Positions 42,611 through 54,884 are shown, counted from the stretch's first letter. The stretch: DNA of 64,000 nt from Ornithodoros turicata (GCF_037126465.1 NC_088201.1:67168879-67232878); one strand, 5' to 3'. Numbers and translations are program-made. Notes: generated by a model not told the origin, from the sequence alone.

Positions 42611-43064
42611 GGGGGGGGGATATATTTATTAGACGAAATGGAAAAAAAATACGGGGGAAAGGTCAGCCAAACGAGACGTCGGCTTGCTATTTCAGAAATA
42701 AATAAATAAATAAATGAAGAAAATTAAGAAATAATAAATAAATAAATAAAAAGAAAAGAAAAGAATTCAAGAAAGAGAGAAATAGGAAGGAATAAGAAAT
42801 AAATAAAGAAAGAAAATTAAGAAATAAGAAATGAATAAAAAGAAAAAGAATTAGGAAATAAAGGATAAACTAACAAATGATGAAAGAAGGATGAGGTAGA
42901 TTAAAGACAAAGATGACAGAAACAAAAAAAAGATGACTAACAAACGGTGAAAGAATGCTGAGATGAATCACAGAAGGTGACTTTAAAAGGAAAGCATGAG
43001 CTTAATGCGTTGAGGTTCAGAGTGGGGCACAGAAGAATGAGATTGCACGACTGAGTTCACAGGG
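42611..43064 (-). mobile_element. 5'-truncated LINE 3' end inserted in RT-RNase H junction
   Basis: Flanked by TATCATTAGG (42601-42610 and 43066-43075). It ends on the minus strand with 'GAAATAGCAAGCCGACGTCT', 'TTGGCTGACCTTTCC', AATAAATATATC and a C run. The middle is (AAAT)n-rich. The host coding block 'KMSKCYNTI' lies on one side and 'NDILPVICN' on the other. Confidence 0.78.
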
Positions 43065-43986
43065 TTATCATTAGGGATTGTATTATAACATTTGCTCATT
43101 TTTAGCAAAGGTATTCTTTGGATAGACTCTAGTTTCCTAATAATATGCGAGTTATTTTCCTCCCTGAACCATGCCCCAACACCGTATAATACCATCCTTT
43201 CTATACAATCTCTATGCAAAGCTTTAAATAATTGAACTCTATTACTATTACCAATTCGACAGATTTTATTTACTTTGATCGTCACTTCAATAACCTTATT
43301 CTTTACCCCTTCTAAATGTGGCAAAAAGCTTAATCTGTCGTCAATACTCACTCCCAAAACCTTTATTTGTGTGGCAAATTTAACCCTTTCCCCCAAATTT
43401 AACCACGGGTGATCTACCAATGTATTTATTTCCTTTTGCTACCAGTACTGCCTTCGTTTTGTTTGAATTGAAATGAATCTCATTACACTGTCCCCACTCC
43501 AATCAAATCCATTGTTATTTGAGCCTTACTTTCTATATCTCGTCGTGTCCCTTCCTTGATAATGACATTCACATCATCTACGTACAGGGCTATCTGTACC
43601 CCATCTGGAAGTGGGATTGAACAAAGATCATTAACGACAACGTTCCAAAGTAATTGACTCAAAGGGGAGCCCTGCGGGCACCCAGAGACCCCCTCAATTC
43701 GCTCATCCCCGGTGCTCGCCTTCACCATGTATGCTCTACTTTCCACGAAGGAGCAAATAGCGTGCAGTAAATTAATGGGACATTTCACGCGTGCCAAGTT
43801 GGTCATGAAGTGTCCCGGTCTCACAGCCGAAAATGCGTTAGACATGTCCAATGTCACCAGCGCTGCACAATCACCCACTTGTCTAGCATGAGCCGGTTGC
43901 GAGATCATCATATCTAGTGCAAGTGTACAGGATCTACTGTGCATGAAGCCATATTGCGACTTAGTGGTGCATGGATGTTGGTACAA
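43065..43986 (-). pseudogene. I-like LINE reverse transcriptase, palm and thumb
   Basis: Palm: 'KSQYGFMHSRSCTLAL', motif A 'ALVTLDMSNAFSAVRPG', motif B 'GVSGCPQGSPLSQLLWNVVV', catalytic 'LYVDDVNVI'. After a short break near 43480 the thumb continues: 'IKVLGVSIDDRLSFLPHLE' and 'RMVLYGVGAWF'. The CPQGSPLSP-like motif B is typical of the I/R1 group. Confidence 0.87.
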
Positions 43987-44268
43987 GATTTATTTCTATG
44001 AACATACCGGACAAACATTGACTTCCAGACAAGTCAGCAAGCATCGTGAGCACTTCCCCTCATTGCATAGTCACATACCAGCAAATTTTGGTACTCTTCC
44101 AAAGTAGATAGTAATGTACATGTACACAAATCGCAGCACTTGTATCACTGGTAGCTGCAAGCATTGCCTCTAACTTTGGGTCCATGTTTGAGTGCTCCAA
44201 AATTACTGAAAAATTGTTCGTTAGTTAAAACACATTCCAACCTACCGTGGAGTAGCCTTTCATAGACC
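43987..44268. other. Small insertion within LINE RT finger region
   Basis: LINE-like codons 'ERLLHGRLECVLTNEQFF' end near 44215 and resume with 'HPCTTKSQYGFM' at 43983. The roughly 200 bp between has no match in this window. Confidence 0.5.
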
Positions 44269-44539
44269 TTACAGACTCTTATAGAAATACATATGGGTCT
44301 GAATTCTATTGGTTGAAGAATGGCCCTCTCTTTTTGGTAGTAAAATTACCTTCCCCGCCTTCCATTCCTGAGGAAACGTGTCCCTTACGTACCATTTGTT
44401 AATAATCCATGTCAGAAATGACCCATGCGTGCTCTGTAAAGTTTCCAATATATCTACCCCCATGTAATCAGCCCCTTTATCTGCGTGTCTATTGAGTGAT
44501 TTAATGGTGTCATGAACCTCCTTCACACGGAACAACCTA
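44269..44539 (-). pseudogene. I-like LINE reverse transcriptase, finger region
   Basis: 'VKEVHDTIKSLNRHADKGAD' and 'FPQEWKAGKVILLPKRE' are the standard blocks before RT motif A. The frame shifts shortly after 'KRE'. Confidence 0.82.
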
Positions 44540-45927
44540 TTCGCCTCGAGAGCGAGCTGTAGGTGGTGCTGCGGCGGAGCTCTAGTGGGGATACGGCACG
44601 ATCCGGCACGATCCGGCGCGACAGGCGCAGGCTTTTCTACGCGGGTTTCGCAGTGTTCGTGGATGAAATGCTGCTGTCAGTGCCTCACATATTGTGTATA
44701 TGTTGAAATGCGCTGCTTAGAACGCCCAAAACGTGTGAAACTTGACAAAAACTTCGGCCCTGCGAAACGTAGAAGTCGCGAAGTTCTGAGAAGAAAATCT
44801 CCTGCGTGCTTTCGAAGGGAAACACTGCCAAGTCATTCCTTTGTTGCAAGCCAGATTTTGTTTTGGTCTTTTGCTGTTCTCTCTCGAATATTTGTTCGTC
44901 ACATATATAGCTGTCTTTCCCTCTTCCTTTTTATCTAAGATCGAGACAACAAGAATTTCACAAAATAAAAACTACTCAAAATTCCTGTCTTCACTGGTCT
45001 TGGCAATCCAAATGTACAAGTGTGCAACACCGCATCAGGGCAGAATAGTCCAATAGCTACTGAAGCCCTTCGCTCTAATTTTTGTGTCGTATAACAGCGG
45101 TGGTTTCACGTCGTGCGAATCTGAGAGAGCTTCGAGATTTGATTCGTCTCCTGTGCAGGCATTCGTTAAAAGGTGCTGAAGTGTGTTACGAGGTGATCAC
45201 ACCTGTGTGGATGGTGTTGACTTTGTGTGGGATGCTACCGGTTATGTAATAACTACATACGAAATAAGTTTTTGGTTCCTGTGGCAGGTATATCACGCAT
45301 GTCAAAGACAAAAGTCAAGCCTGTCATGCGGTCCGATGAAATGAGATGAAAGTTTGAAACTCACACATTTAAAAACACCCATGTCATACATATATTCATG
45401 CATTCATATATTCCTCGCATTCCATATATTCTTACATTTGATACAACTTGTGTTTAGCGCGCGTAGAATATCATAACTGGGCATTAAGAAGTAAGATCGA
45501 ACTGCTAGCACAGAAACCATTCTATAAATAAGTGAGACATCGTTATACTTATGAGAGAAAAAAAAAAAACACCTGTTACGACATTGAACATTGACCTTAG
45601 CTCTCTGTATATTTTGTTCGACACGGAGAACCGCAGTGGCAAAGGCCGACTGGAATCCCCATACTGGAACATATGCACGTTCTGTAGTTTCCTTCCCTGC
45701 TACGCACGCTTGCTGGGAAGTAGACAAGTTCAAAAAGTTCTCCACGAAGTCATTTTCACTCATTTTGAAGCGATTTGGAAAACACAAATGTTCAGAAACT
45801 GAGCCTTCCAAGCACGTTTTCGGGCACGATGACCACAACGCAAGCACCGGCTCAAGCAGCGCATCCCCACTAAGGGAAGTTCACGGAGCAGCCGCACTGT
45901 GGCGACACTGTTCGATCTCGAGGCGAA
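44540..45927. mobile_element. 1.4-kb TIR element inside LINE
   Basis: Left 'TTCGCCTCGAGA' is mirrored by 'TCTCGAGGCGAA'; further inner pairing is weak. LINE coding lies on both sides ('GGMGLGRYEWEKEVG' upstream, 'LFRVKEVHDTIK' downstream). Frames inside (44585-44938 plus, 45404-45847 minus) match no family I know. Confidence 0.62.
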
Positions 45928-46260
45928 TCATAATGCAAGCCACCCCTCCCCCACATATGAGCACCCACTTCTTTCTCCCATTCATACCTCCCCAAACCCA
46001 TTCCCCCACTACCGTATATTGCCTCCAGAATAATTCTACAACTCTCCCTGTAATCTCTAGTTAAAGACCTATCCCATTTATGAATAGGAGGTATAACCCT
46101 CATTTTATCATTTTTTCCCATAACCTCTTTATAAATCCCACCAAACGGATTAGCCGCTGTCATGTTTTTGATTTTATTATTTACTGATTCCTGCTTTGCT
46201 TTCAATAACTTTCCCTTGTATTCTTTGAATAGTTCAAAATATTTCTCCTTAAGGGAGCTT
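45928..46260 (-). pseudogene. I-like LINE linker between endonuclease and RT
   Basis: Encodes 'SLKEKYFELFKEYKGKLLKA' and 'IKNMTAANPFGGIYKEVMGK', the usual pre-RT region ('NPFG.IYK'). Confidence 0.78.
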
Positions 46261-49200
46261 CTACAGCTTTTTCCGCCGTTATTAATCGTCTTGTCGTACA
46301 TTTTAATCCTTATACCATAACATTTAATCCATTTGCCATCGGAATTAATCCTCCTTTCATTATTTTTAATCCTCATTTCACACAATTTAATCCGTTTCTC
46401 ATGCAATTTAATCCAAGTGACTATGTGTAGGCTACATGACTTTTTTGTGTATTTTGGGACAATTCCCATGTGTTCGCATATTGCACATGCTTTTCACTAA
46501 TATTGTGGGTTTCTGCATAAATACATAAACACAAATACATAAATACATAAAAAAACATAAATAAATACATAAATACATAACAGGATACAGTGGGATTGTC
46601 AATCTGGATTACGGCGTTGTGGGACTATTCCCATGTCTACGAGTATTACCCATGGTTTTCATTAAAAACGTGGGTTTCTGCATTGTAATGGGATATTGTG
46701 GGACTCTGTATATGGATTACTATATTGTGGGACTATTCCCAGGTGTACGGATATTACCCATGGTTTTCATCAGATATGCGGGTTTCTGCACTGTAATGGG
46801 TATAATGTGGGACTGTCGATCGTCATTACGATATCCTGGGACTATAAGCAGGTCTACGGTTATTCCCAGTGCTCTCCATTAAAAACGCGTTTTCTGCACT
46901 GTAATGGGATACTGTGGGACCGTCAATCTTCATTACGATATTGTGGGACTATTTTCATGTCTATGGGTATCACCCATGCTTTTCATTCAAAATGCAGGTT
47001 TCTGGAGTATAACGGGATAGTGTGGGATTGTCTGTCTGGTTTAGGATATTGTGGAACTATTCCCATGTGTGCGGGTATTACCCATGCTTTTCGTTAAATA
47101 TGTGGGTTTCTGCACTGTAATGGGATACTGTGGGACTATTCCCATGTGTGCGGGTATTGCACATGCTTTTCATTAATAATGCGGGTTTCAGCACCATAAC
47201 GGGATACTGTGAGATGGTCAATCTGGATTGCGGTATCGTGGGACTATTCCCATGTCTACGTATTTTACCCATGGTTTTGATTAAGAATACGGGTTTCTGT
47301 ACCGTAATGGGATACAGTGGGACCGTCAACCTTACTTGCGATATTGTGGGACTATTCACATGTGTGCGCGTATTACCCATGCTTTTCATTAAATATGCGG
47401 GATTTTGCACCTTAATGGGATACAGTGGGACTGTCAATCTTGATTACGATATCCTGGGACTATATGCATGTCTATGGGTGTTCCCCTTGCTTTCAATTAA
47501 AAACGCGGTTATTTGCACTCTAATGGGATACTGCGAGTCTGTCAATCTGGATTACGATATTGTTGGACTATTTCAGTGTCTATGGGTATTACTCATGCTT
47601 TTCATTCAAAATGCGGGTTTCTGTAGTATAACGGGATACTGTGGGACAGTATCTGGACTACTCCTGTGTGTGCGGGTATTACCCATGCTTTATTTTAATT
47701 ATGCGAATTTCTGCACTGTAATTGGATACTGTGGTCCAGATAGACAGTCCCATAGTATCTCATTACAGTGCAGAAACCCTCATTTTGAATTAAAAGCATG
47801 CGTAATACCCGTAGACATGGAAGTAGTCCGACACTATCGTGATCAAAATTGACTGGCCCACATCACCCTATTACAGCACAAAAACCCGCGTTTTTAATTA
47901 AAAGCACAAGGAATACCCGTAGACGTGAGAATAGCCCCACAATATCGTAATCAGGACTGACAGTCCCAGAGTATCCCATTACAGTGCAGAAACCCGCGTT
48001 TTCAATGAAAAACATGGGTAAAATTCGTAGGCATGGGAATAGTCCCACAATATCGCTATTCAGATAGGCAGTCCCACAGTATCCCATTAGTGCAGAAACC
48101 CACGTTTTTAATGAAAAGCACGGGGAATACCCATAGACATGCTTATAGTCCCAGGCTATCGTAATCAAGATTGCCAGTCCCACAGGATCCCATTACAGTG
48201 CAAAAATGCACATATTTAATGAAAAGCATGGGTAATGCCCCAGCACATGGGAATAGTCCCACATTATACTAAACCAGATAGAAAATCCCACAGTATCCCG
48301 TTATACTGCAGAAACCTGCATTTTGAATGAAAAGCATGGGTAATATCCATAGACACGGAAATAGTCCCACAATATCGTAATCCAGATTGACAGACCCGCA
48401 GTATGCCATTACAGTGCAAATAACCACGTTTTTAATGAAAATGAAGTGGAATACCCGTAGACATGCATATAGTCCCAGGATATCGTAATCAAGATCGACA
48501 GTCCCACAGTATCCAATTAAGGTGCAGAAACCCGCATATTTAATGAAAAGCATAGGTAATACCCGCACACATAGGAATAGTCCCACAATATCGTAAACAA
48601 GGTTGACAGTCCCACTGTATCCCATTACGGTACAGAAACCCGTATTTTTAATGAAAACCATGGGTAAATCCGTACACATGGGAATAGTCCCACAATACCA
48701 CAATCCCGATTGACCGTCCCACAGTATCCCATTATGGTGCAGAAACCCGCATTATTAATGAATAGCATGTTCAATACCCGTACACATGGGAATTGCCTCA
48801 AAATACCCGAATCAAGAATGACAGTCCCGCATTATCCCATTAGTGAAAAAACCCGTGTTTTTAATGAAAAGCACGGGGAGTACCCATAGACATGCTTATT
48901 GTCCCAGGATATCGTAATCAAGATTGCCAGTCGCACAGTATCCCATTAGAGTGCAGAAACCCACATATTTAATGAACAACATGGGTAATACCCGCACACA
49001 TGGGAATAGTTCTACAATATCCTAAACCAGATAGACAATCCCACAGTATCCCGTTATACTCCAGGAACCTGCATTTTGAATGAAAAGCATAGGTAATACC
49101 CATAGACATGGAAATAGTCCCACAATATCGTAATGAAGATCCACAGTTCCACAGTATCCCATTACAGTGCAGAAAGCCGCATGTCTAATGAAAAGCATGG

Positions 49201-49753
49201 GCAATATCCGTATACATGGGAATAGTCCCACAATGCCGTAATTCATATACACAGTCCCACAGTATCCCATTACAATGCAGAATCCCATGTTTTTAATAAA
49301 AGCATATGTAATATCTGTAGACATAGAAATAGCCCCACAATATCACAATCCAGATTGGCAGTCCCACAGTATCCCATTACAATGCAGAAAGCCACGTTTT
49401 TAATGAAAACCATGGGTAATACTCGTAGACATGGGAATAGTCCGACAACACCGTAATCCAGATTGACAGTCCCACAGTATCCAGTTATGGTGCAGAAACC
49501 CACAATATTAGTGAAAAGCATGTGCAATATGCGTACACATGGGAATTGTCCCAAAATACACAAAAAAAGTCATGTAGCCCACACATAGTCACTTGGATTA
49601 AATTGCATGAGAAACGGATTAAATTATGTGAAATGAGGATTAAAAATAATGAAAGGAGGATTAATTCTGATGGCAAGTGGATTAAATGTCATGGTATAAG
49701 GATTAAAATGTACGACAAGAGGATTAATAACGCCGGAAAAAGCTGTAGTTAAT
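46261..49753. mobile_element. 3.5-kb foldback element
   Basis: Outer ends are 'CTACAGCTTTTTCC' and its complement. Inside each end are seven 21-bp units starting GGATTAA (right end: 49594-49733; left end: about 46275-46420). The core consists of ~107-bp units in plus orientation (46616-47735, about 10) then minus orientation (47736-49560, about 17), axis near 47735. LINE coding flanks both ends. The structure resembles Drosophila FB elements. No convincing target duplication. Confidence 0.85.
49594..49740 (+). repeat. 21-bp subterminal repeats of the foldback element (right end)
   Basis: GGATTAA recurs at exactly 21-bp steps: 49594, 49615, 49636, 49657, 49678, 49699, 49720. The left end mirrors this. 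Read as codons it gives a heptad 'RIKxxxx', most likely an accident of the 21-bp period. Confidence 0.93.
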
Positions 49754-50809
49754 CGTCTTGCTTTTTGATAAAGCCTGCGCATAGCGCGTACCCTCTTCCT
49801 GAATGCACCTAATTCCGCCGACCACCAATCTACTGACTTTCTATAGTTCCTTATCCACCTCAGCTCCCTATTATTCTATGCGATACTGCATTGTTTCAAT
49901 GACTAGTTCTAAATGCACAAAAGGGACAAAGCGGGGTAGTTGGTACAAGTTCATATCGGCTCACTGCAGCAATAGACGCGGACAAGGAGTTAGAACATGG
50001 AAGAGACGAAGGAACATGGAAGAGAAGAGATAGTTCTAAATGATCACCGTTTCTATTGTCCTGATTCCTAATGAGGTCAAACCAACTATCCGAAGTAATT
50101 GCCTCCCTCCACCTGCGTCTATCGGTTTCTGTTAATTTTAATTTACCTTTGAAGTTCTCTGCAAAACAACTAAATGTAATGAATCTATGGTCACTACATG
50201 TGACGAGGTCGCGTGCCATCCAATTACTTAGTACCTGAAAATGCTTTTCCGATACCATCGTTATATCGATCCATGAGTCCCCGTTACTGGAATGGAAGGT
50301 TGACAAGGAGCCTGGTTGATTTGCCACTGTCATATCATTGCCTAGAATATAATCTACGATGATCTCACCCCTTTCGTCAATGTACCCCCCCCCCACCCAC
50401 CCAGCTGATTTTTTGTGTTAAAATCTCCCAATGCTAAGATCATTTTGCCCATAAACTCCCTATTGATCTGACACAGGTCCTCCACCTCCTGCTGACATGA
50501 CGACCGTGGCCTTGCATAAGTGTTAACAAGTACAAATTCGTGCCCCTTGGCAGTGATGACCAAAACCACTGCGGTAACTGTAACTTTGTATGGGAACACT
50601 TCCCCTTCTATTTGACCAACAACCTTTGCTCCTGATGCACTGTAAACAGTGTAGACATTCTCAAGGTTCCCATACAATTTATCATTGACCAGATACGGCT
50701 CCTGAATTGCAGCAATGTCAATATTTTCCTCCCTATAAAACTGATGTAGCGCCTCCATCGCAGCCCTTCCGTGACCCGCATTGAATTGAAGAAAATTTAA
50801 TTTAACCAT
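49754..50809 (-). pseudogene. I-like LINE APE endonuclease
   Basis: Starts with Met at 50809: 'LNFLQFNAGHG' (Asn10), 'IAAIQEPYL' (catalytic Glu37), 'VLVNTYARP', 'LALGDFNTKNQLGG', 'NGDSWIDITMV' and 'TCSDHRFITF' (Asp-His). A frame break lies at the C run near 50390. The region after 'NRNGDH' is interrupted by a 115-bp insert (49916-50030). It ends in 'WIRNYRKSVDWWSAEL' at the foldback edge. Confidence 0.87.
49916..50030. mobile_element. 115-bp retroposed insert with 12-bp target duplication
   Basis: Perfect TAGTTCTAAATG repeats at 49904-49915 and 50031-50042. The insert has no recognised head or tail. Confidence 0.75.
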
Positions 50810-50959
50810 AATAACAATAAACCAATTGCATTATCTGTACAATTAACATAACAATTTGAAGTGTCTCCCCCTACTTACGCACTTTACCCAAAGTCCTATC
50901 TCTTTCCCTTCGGTACAAGGGGCATCGTGATGAGCTGAAGGCATGGTTAACATCATGAG

Positions 50960-51129
50960 CGGTTCCCCTCAACGCGTTATCTCTTTGACATGCTGCACAC
51001 AGGTCTGTTCCTCTGCCCGGCCGCACCGCTTTGCCAGGTGCCCCACGTCACCACACCTAAAGCACCGTTTTGATTTTTCCTGGCATCTGCCTGTGCTGTG
51101 CTTGTAGGTGAGGCACCTGAAGCAGGCCC
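50960..51129 (-). pseudogene. I-like LINE ORF1 C-terminus with two CCHC zinc knuckles
   Basis: The minus strand encodes 'CFRCLTYKHSTGRC' and 'CFRCGDVGHLAKRC', both CX2CX4HX4C, about 9 residues apart, followed by a stop. Retroviral-type knuckles in ORF1 are usual in I/R1-like LINEs and bind RNA. The rest of ORF1 is beyond the insertion at 51133-52290. Confidence 0.88.
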
Positions 51130-51132
51130 TAA

Positions 51133-52290
51133 CCCTGTATTTACACGAGTCAGTTTTCTGCCGGCAGCAAGTCGGGAAGGAGTGAGAGGATATACGAGAT
51201 AAAGAAGGTCACTACGCGTCTGAAGACGCCCGCTCGTCCTCTTGCATTCACACGAGTCAGTTTCGCGGCGGCTGTCAGTTTTCCGATCTCTTCTGTATTT
51301 GCGCTTGCATTTCGTCTGTGTCTAACGTTGGATGGGCCAATGAAAGAAAAACTTATTGCACTTGCCCTCCTTGTGGATGATGCAGAGTGCATTCACGTGA
51401 GAAACGGGACAAGATATGGGCCAAAGAATAGATTCCGAAGAAGCGCTATGGAATGTAAAACAGCATTAACCCAACTCTCCGTGTGGGCGACCCAAACGCC
51501 TGTCGGAGTATTTTGAGAATAGACGTTGTCACAATCGATTTTATTTTCCACAAATGAAGCGTATCTCGATGCTGAGCACCAATATAGGCGCGATAGCGTG
51601 CCGACAAGTGATTGACTGGCGATAACGCTGCGATGTCGATCTACAGGTAGTCAATAATTAATTAAATTAAATTAAATCAAATCAATTTATTTTCCTTTCG
51701 GTAGGACGGGTAGCTTCCAATTATTATGTTTTTATACATGTATTGGAAAGGTGCAAGCGAACGATTATGTGTAGTCAACGTTTGTCCAGCGAAAGAAATA
51801 TCCGCGTTTATAAAATGCATGCTTTGTATTCCGTGTCTGTTTCGCCTCATGTAGAGAAAAAGCTTCCTATGCAACACTACATTGTAGGCATCTATCTATA
51901 CATTGTATAATTGTTCTGAAGCTGCTGCGCCGGTGTGTCGTTGCACCACTTTCGCGGTAAAGCCAAGCATCGGTGGCGTTCCAATTCAGAATTGGCCATA
52001 GTACAGTGAATTCCGTTGTATGGGACACATGCAGAGTAATCCTGATGAAATAAAAAGCAAGCGCGATAAGTATGCGTTGCGTCACCTTCTCCTTCTGCCG
52101 GCAGCAGACGCCGTCGGTCGTCAGAATCTGTGCCGGGAGGACAAGATATCCGGCTGCCTCCGACTGCCGCTCCGGAGATCAGAAAGTGGTGACGTGGCGA
52201 AGAGCGCCGGTCACGTGGCACCAGAGAGCGGTGACGCTCCCTGCCGCCTGAGCGTCAGCCGGCAGAAAACTGACTCGTGTGAATACAGGG
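51133..52290. mobile_element. PIF/Harbinger-like element in LINE ORF1
   Basis: Ends 'CCCTGTATTTACACGAGTC' and the complement (one mismatch), continuing to 'AGTTTTCTGCCGGC', flanked by TAA on both sides (51130-51132, 52291-52293). CCCTG-type termini with a 3-bp TWA duplication fit PIF/Harbinger. A short plus-strand frame, 51328-51516 ('MKEKLIALALLVDDAE'), could be a transposase remnant but is unconfirmed. Confidence 0.85.
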
Positions 52291-53441
52291 TAACGCTAAC
52301 TAATTCCTCGACCCGGCACGAGGTCCAGCCCAAATGCAGTCTCCCCCTGCTCAAGAGAGTCGGTGTTTTTTCACGATGCACCTCAACAGTGTAGTGGACC
52401 ACTGCGCCCTGGTTAAACTGATTTATAATCTTGAATTCCTTCTCCTCAATGTTCAATCCGTTTTTAATGTTTATTACTTCCCTCAGCACTCCCGGTTCTA
52501 TTCTGTTTTCCACACCCCATAGTCTGAGTCTCGGGTTCAATTTCTTAGGAAACGCACTTTTCATCATTTGGTCCAGCTCCCCATCTGCTTCTATAGCATC
52601 AGCTAATGCTTGTAACCCTTCCTGGGTATTCGCCTTGACCAGAATGCCCCGATTTTTGATATCCCTTAGTTCTACTTCGGGTATTCCAAGCTGCTCAGGG
52701 CATTTTTGTTTGAAGACTGTTGCGCATGATATCATTGCTTTCCCCCTTCTTGGCGTGCACAAACATAACGCAATCTTCATTTCTTTTCAGTACGCCCTCG
52801 TTCCGCTCACCGCTTCTGACCTTGTCAGCAAAGCTGATAACCGGTGCGGCTACACGCTGTTCTAATTCTGACACTTTGTTGTCTTTTCTTTGGCAATCCG
52901 CTTGGGCGACTTGCAATCTTTCGTTCGTTACAACGACAGCTCTTTCCAGTTCGATGTTTCTATTCCTGATTTCGTCAATTTGTTCCTTCGCATCTTCAAA
53001 CCAGAGTACATGAATTTTCCTGTTCTCTTCACAGGCTGCGTGATCCTCTATTAGTTTTTCATTCCTTTCTCTTAACACTTTAATTCCATGTTCTGCTTCA
53101 AATCTAACGTCATGTTGGCCCTTGTGCAAGCTTCCACGAACTTAGTTTCTAGATCTCTTACAATTCTTTCGTAATCTAAAAAGATAGCGCCCAAACCCGT
53201 CATGGCTGGCTTAGTTAGCCCAGCTTCTAATTTAAGTACTCTGCTTTCAATTCAGTAAGGCGGGTCTCCATGGCTTTGCTACCACCCTTAACACTTTCTA
53301 CTGCGCCCTTACTACTCTGGGATGTCATTGCAATGAAAGCCTCCTCTGTGACCTTGTCCTACCTTCGTCTGATTTCGCCTGAGATCTTAAACTATTACCA
53401 GGAGCAAATGGGTTGTCTTCTTTTCCGTCCTCTTTGAAACT
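52291..53441 (-). pseudogene. I-like LINE ORF1, N-terminal and central region
   Basis: From a Met near 53441 ('SFKEDGKEDNPFAPGN') in several frames to a strong coiled coil ('QIDEIRNRNIELERAVVVTN', 'LEQRV') and a Gag-like domain ('LRDIKNRGILVKANTQEGLQ', 'NPRLRLWGVE', 'VVHYTVEVHRE', 'LHLGWTSCRVEELV'). That end joins the zinc knuckles across the Harbinger-like insertion. At least three frame breaks. Confidence 0.82.
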
Positions 53442-54049
53442 CATTTTTAACCGCTGTCTACTCCTAACAGTACAGTGCTACCAAACTTTATGTTACTATT
53501 CCCAGAACCAGAACTCTGCTGATACGCCATCGTAACCAAAAAACTATACACTCCTCTGAAATAATTGAAGAAGAAACAAAAGCCCCCTTCCCCAAAAAAT
53601 AAATACAACGTTAGTTTATGTCCCTAAAATACGCTGCGCGAGCGGGGACGCACTCCAGCTGCACTCACTTCTAAGCCTATCTAACTACGTCCTCCCCACG
53701 CCGTGTGTGCCATTAAAAACTAATATCCCCCCAAACAGAAATTAAACGCTATAGACTTACTGTGCTTACTCCGAATTCCAGACGTTAAAATTTCAGCCTA
53801 GCAGGCTTAATCCAAGGCACACACACAACACACTCGCTGGCAGGGCTGCGTCGGCGTGGAGGGGGCGTAGATCCGGGAGCGCAGCTGCGATGCGACCGCT
53901 CACCACCAAAGCAGTTCTGGCACTGGCCACTAGCACTGGCCACTGTCACTAGTCACTAGCCACTGTCACCTACATAAAGAACCGAACCGGTGGTATTCCC
54001 ATACTGTTCCGACCAGCAACTAGGGACTACTTCTTCTGGAAGGTAACCC
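53442..54049. other. Probable LINE 5' UTR and short CACT repeats
   Basis: No gene. Upstream of LINE ORF1 on the minus strand. 'CACTAGCACTGGCCACTGTC'-like words repeat at 53925-53970. Confidence 0.4.
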
Positions 54050-54285
54050 TAATGTAGTCGCCAGCGAAATACGCCTGCTGGCCCAAAAACAGGTTATGCA
54101 CCACCGTTTCCACCGAGATGGATCCCTCTTCGGCTACGTCCAGTCTGGAGCGGCTGCCCGCAACCTTTTGTCAGCTCAGTGTTTAGCGGGAATCCCTGTG
54201 TGTCCCTGTGTAGTTTGGCTGACTTTCCTCCCTTTTGTTTTCTTTCCTTTTCGTCTAATAAATATATCCCCCCTCCCCCCTGTGT
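54050..54285 (+). mobile_element. I-like LINE 3' end on plus strand
   Basis: Contains 'TAGTTTGGCTGACTTTCCTC', then 'CGTCTAATAAATATATC' and C runs to 54280, matching the other family 3' ends. Coding upstream is too short to assign. Confidence 0.65.
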
Positions 54286-54884
54286 TACATTCAGTACCTC
54301 AATCGTACGCCAGAAATACGGGCAAGATTTATGCTGTACCTAAAGACTACACCAATGACGATCTCGTTCTCTACCTGGAAGACGCAGGGGTTATATCTGC
54401 AAGGGGACAGGTTCGGCACTCCATGACAGAAGATGGCGGAGATGTGTTCACCCCGTTACGCAGCGTCTTTCCAACCCACAATCCCTCTTCCACACCGAAT
54501 TGCCCTCGGGTTTCAGACCTTCATCGTTCACGAATACATCAGATAGGAACGTCTTTACGATAACAGTTCGGTAAACAGCGTAAGTCAAGCAAGTGATTCC
54601 CGATGACCCGAGGACCTACGTAATTGATTACGTAACTCCTCCGCGCATAAGCATCCTGGTGGGGACTAGCAGCTCTTTATCATTCTGTCAACAGACGCGT
54701 TTTTCCCGCTGCTTGCCCACCACAGCAAAATATAACATCGAACCGGTCTTCTCGTGACGTCACATGTTTGTAAACAGAGGTTCGTCTATGCAGTTGCCGA
54801 CATCATGTTGCTTGTCTTGGAATGGAAATCGTTTTGTGTTGTTTCCGTGGAACGCTTCCGATGTGTTAAAACTATCTAATGTGT
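54286..54884. other. No gene seen
   Basis: Between a LINE 3' end and the second segmental repeat copy. No recognisable motif. Confidence 0.3.

Larger units (their letters stand above)
42117..53441 (-). mobile_element. I/R1-like LINE split by at least six insertions
   Basis: In order on the minus strand: ORF1 coiled coil (53441-52291), CCHC knuckles (51129-50960), APE endonuclease (50809-49754), linker (46260-45928), RT (44535-43065) and RNase H (42607-42117). Interruptions are at 51133-52290, 49916-50030, 46261-49753, 44540-45927, about 43990-44215 and 42611-43064. APE plus RT plus RNase H indicates the I/R1/LOA side of the LINE tree. Confidence 0.85.

Noticed and set aside
46619..49563. Long hydrophobic repeat frames (up to 240 codons) resembling multi-pass membrane proteins
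   Set aside because: They arise from the ~107-bp foldback units, occur on both strands, and match no family.
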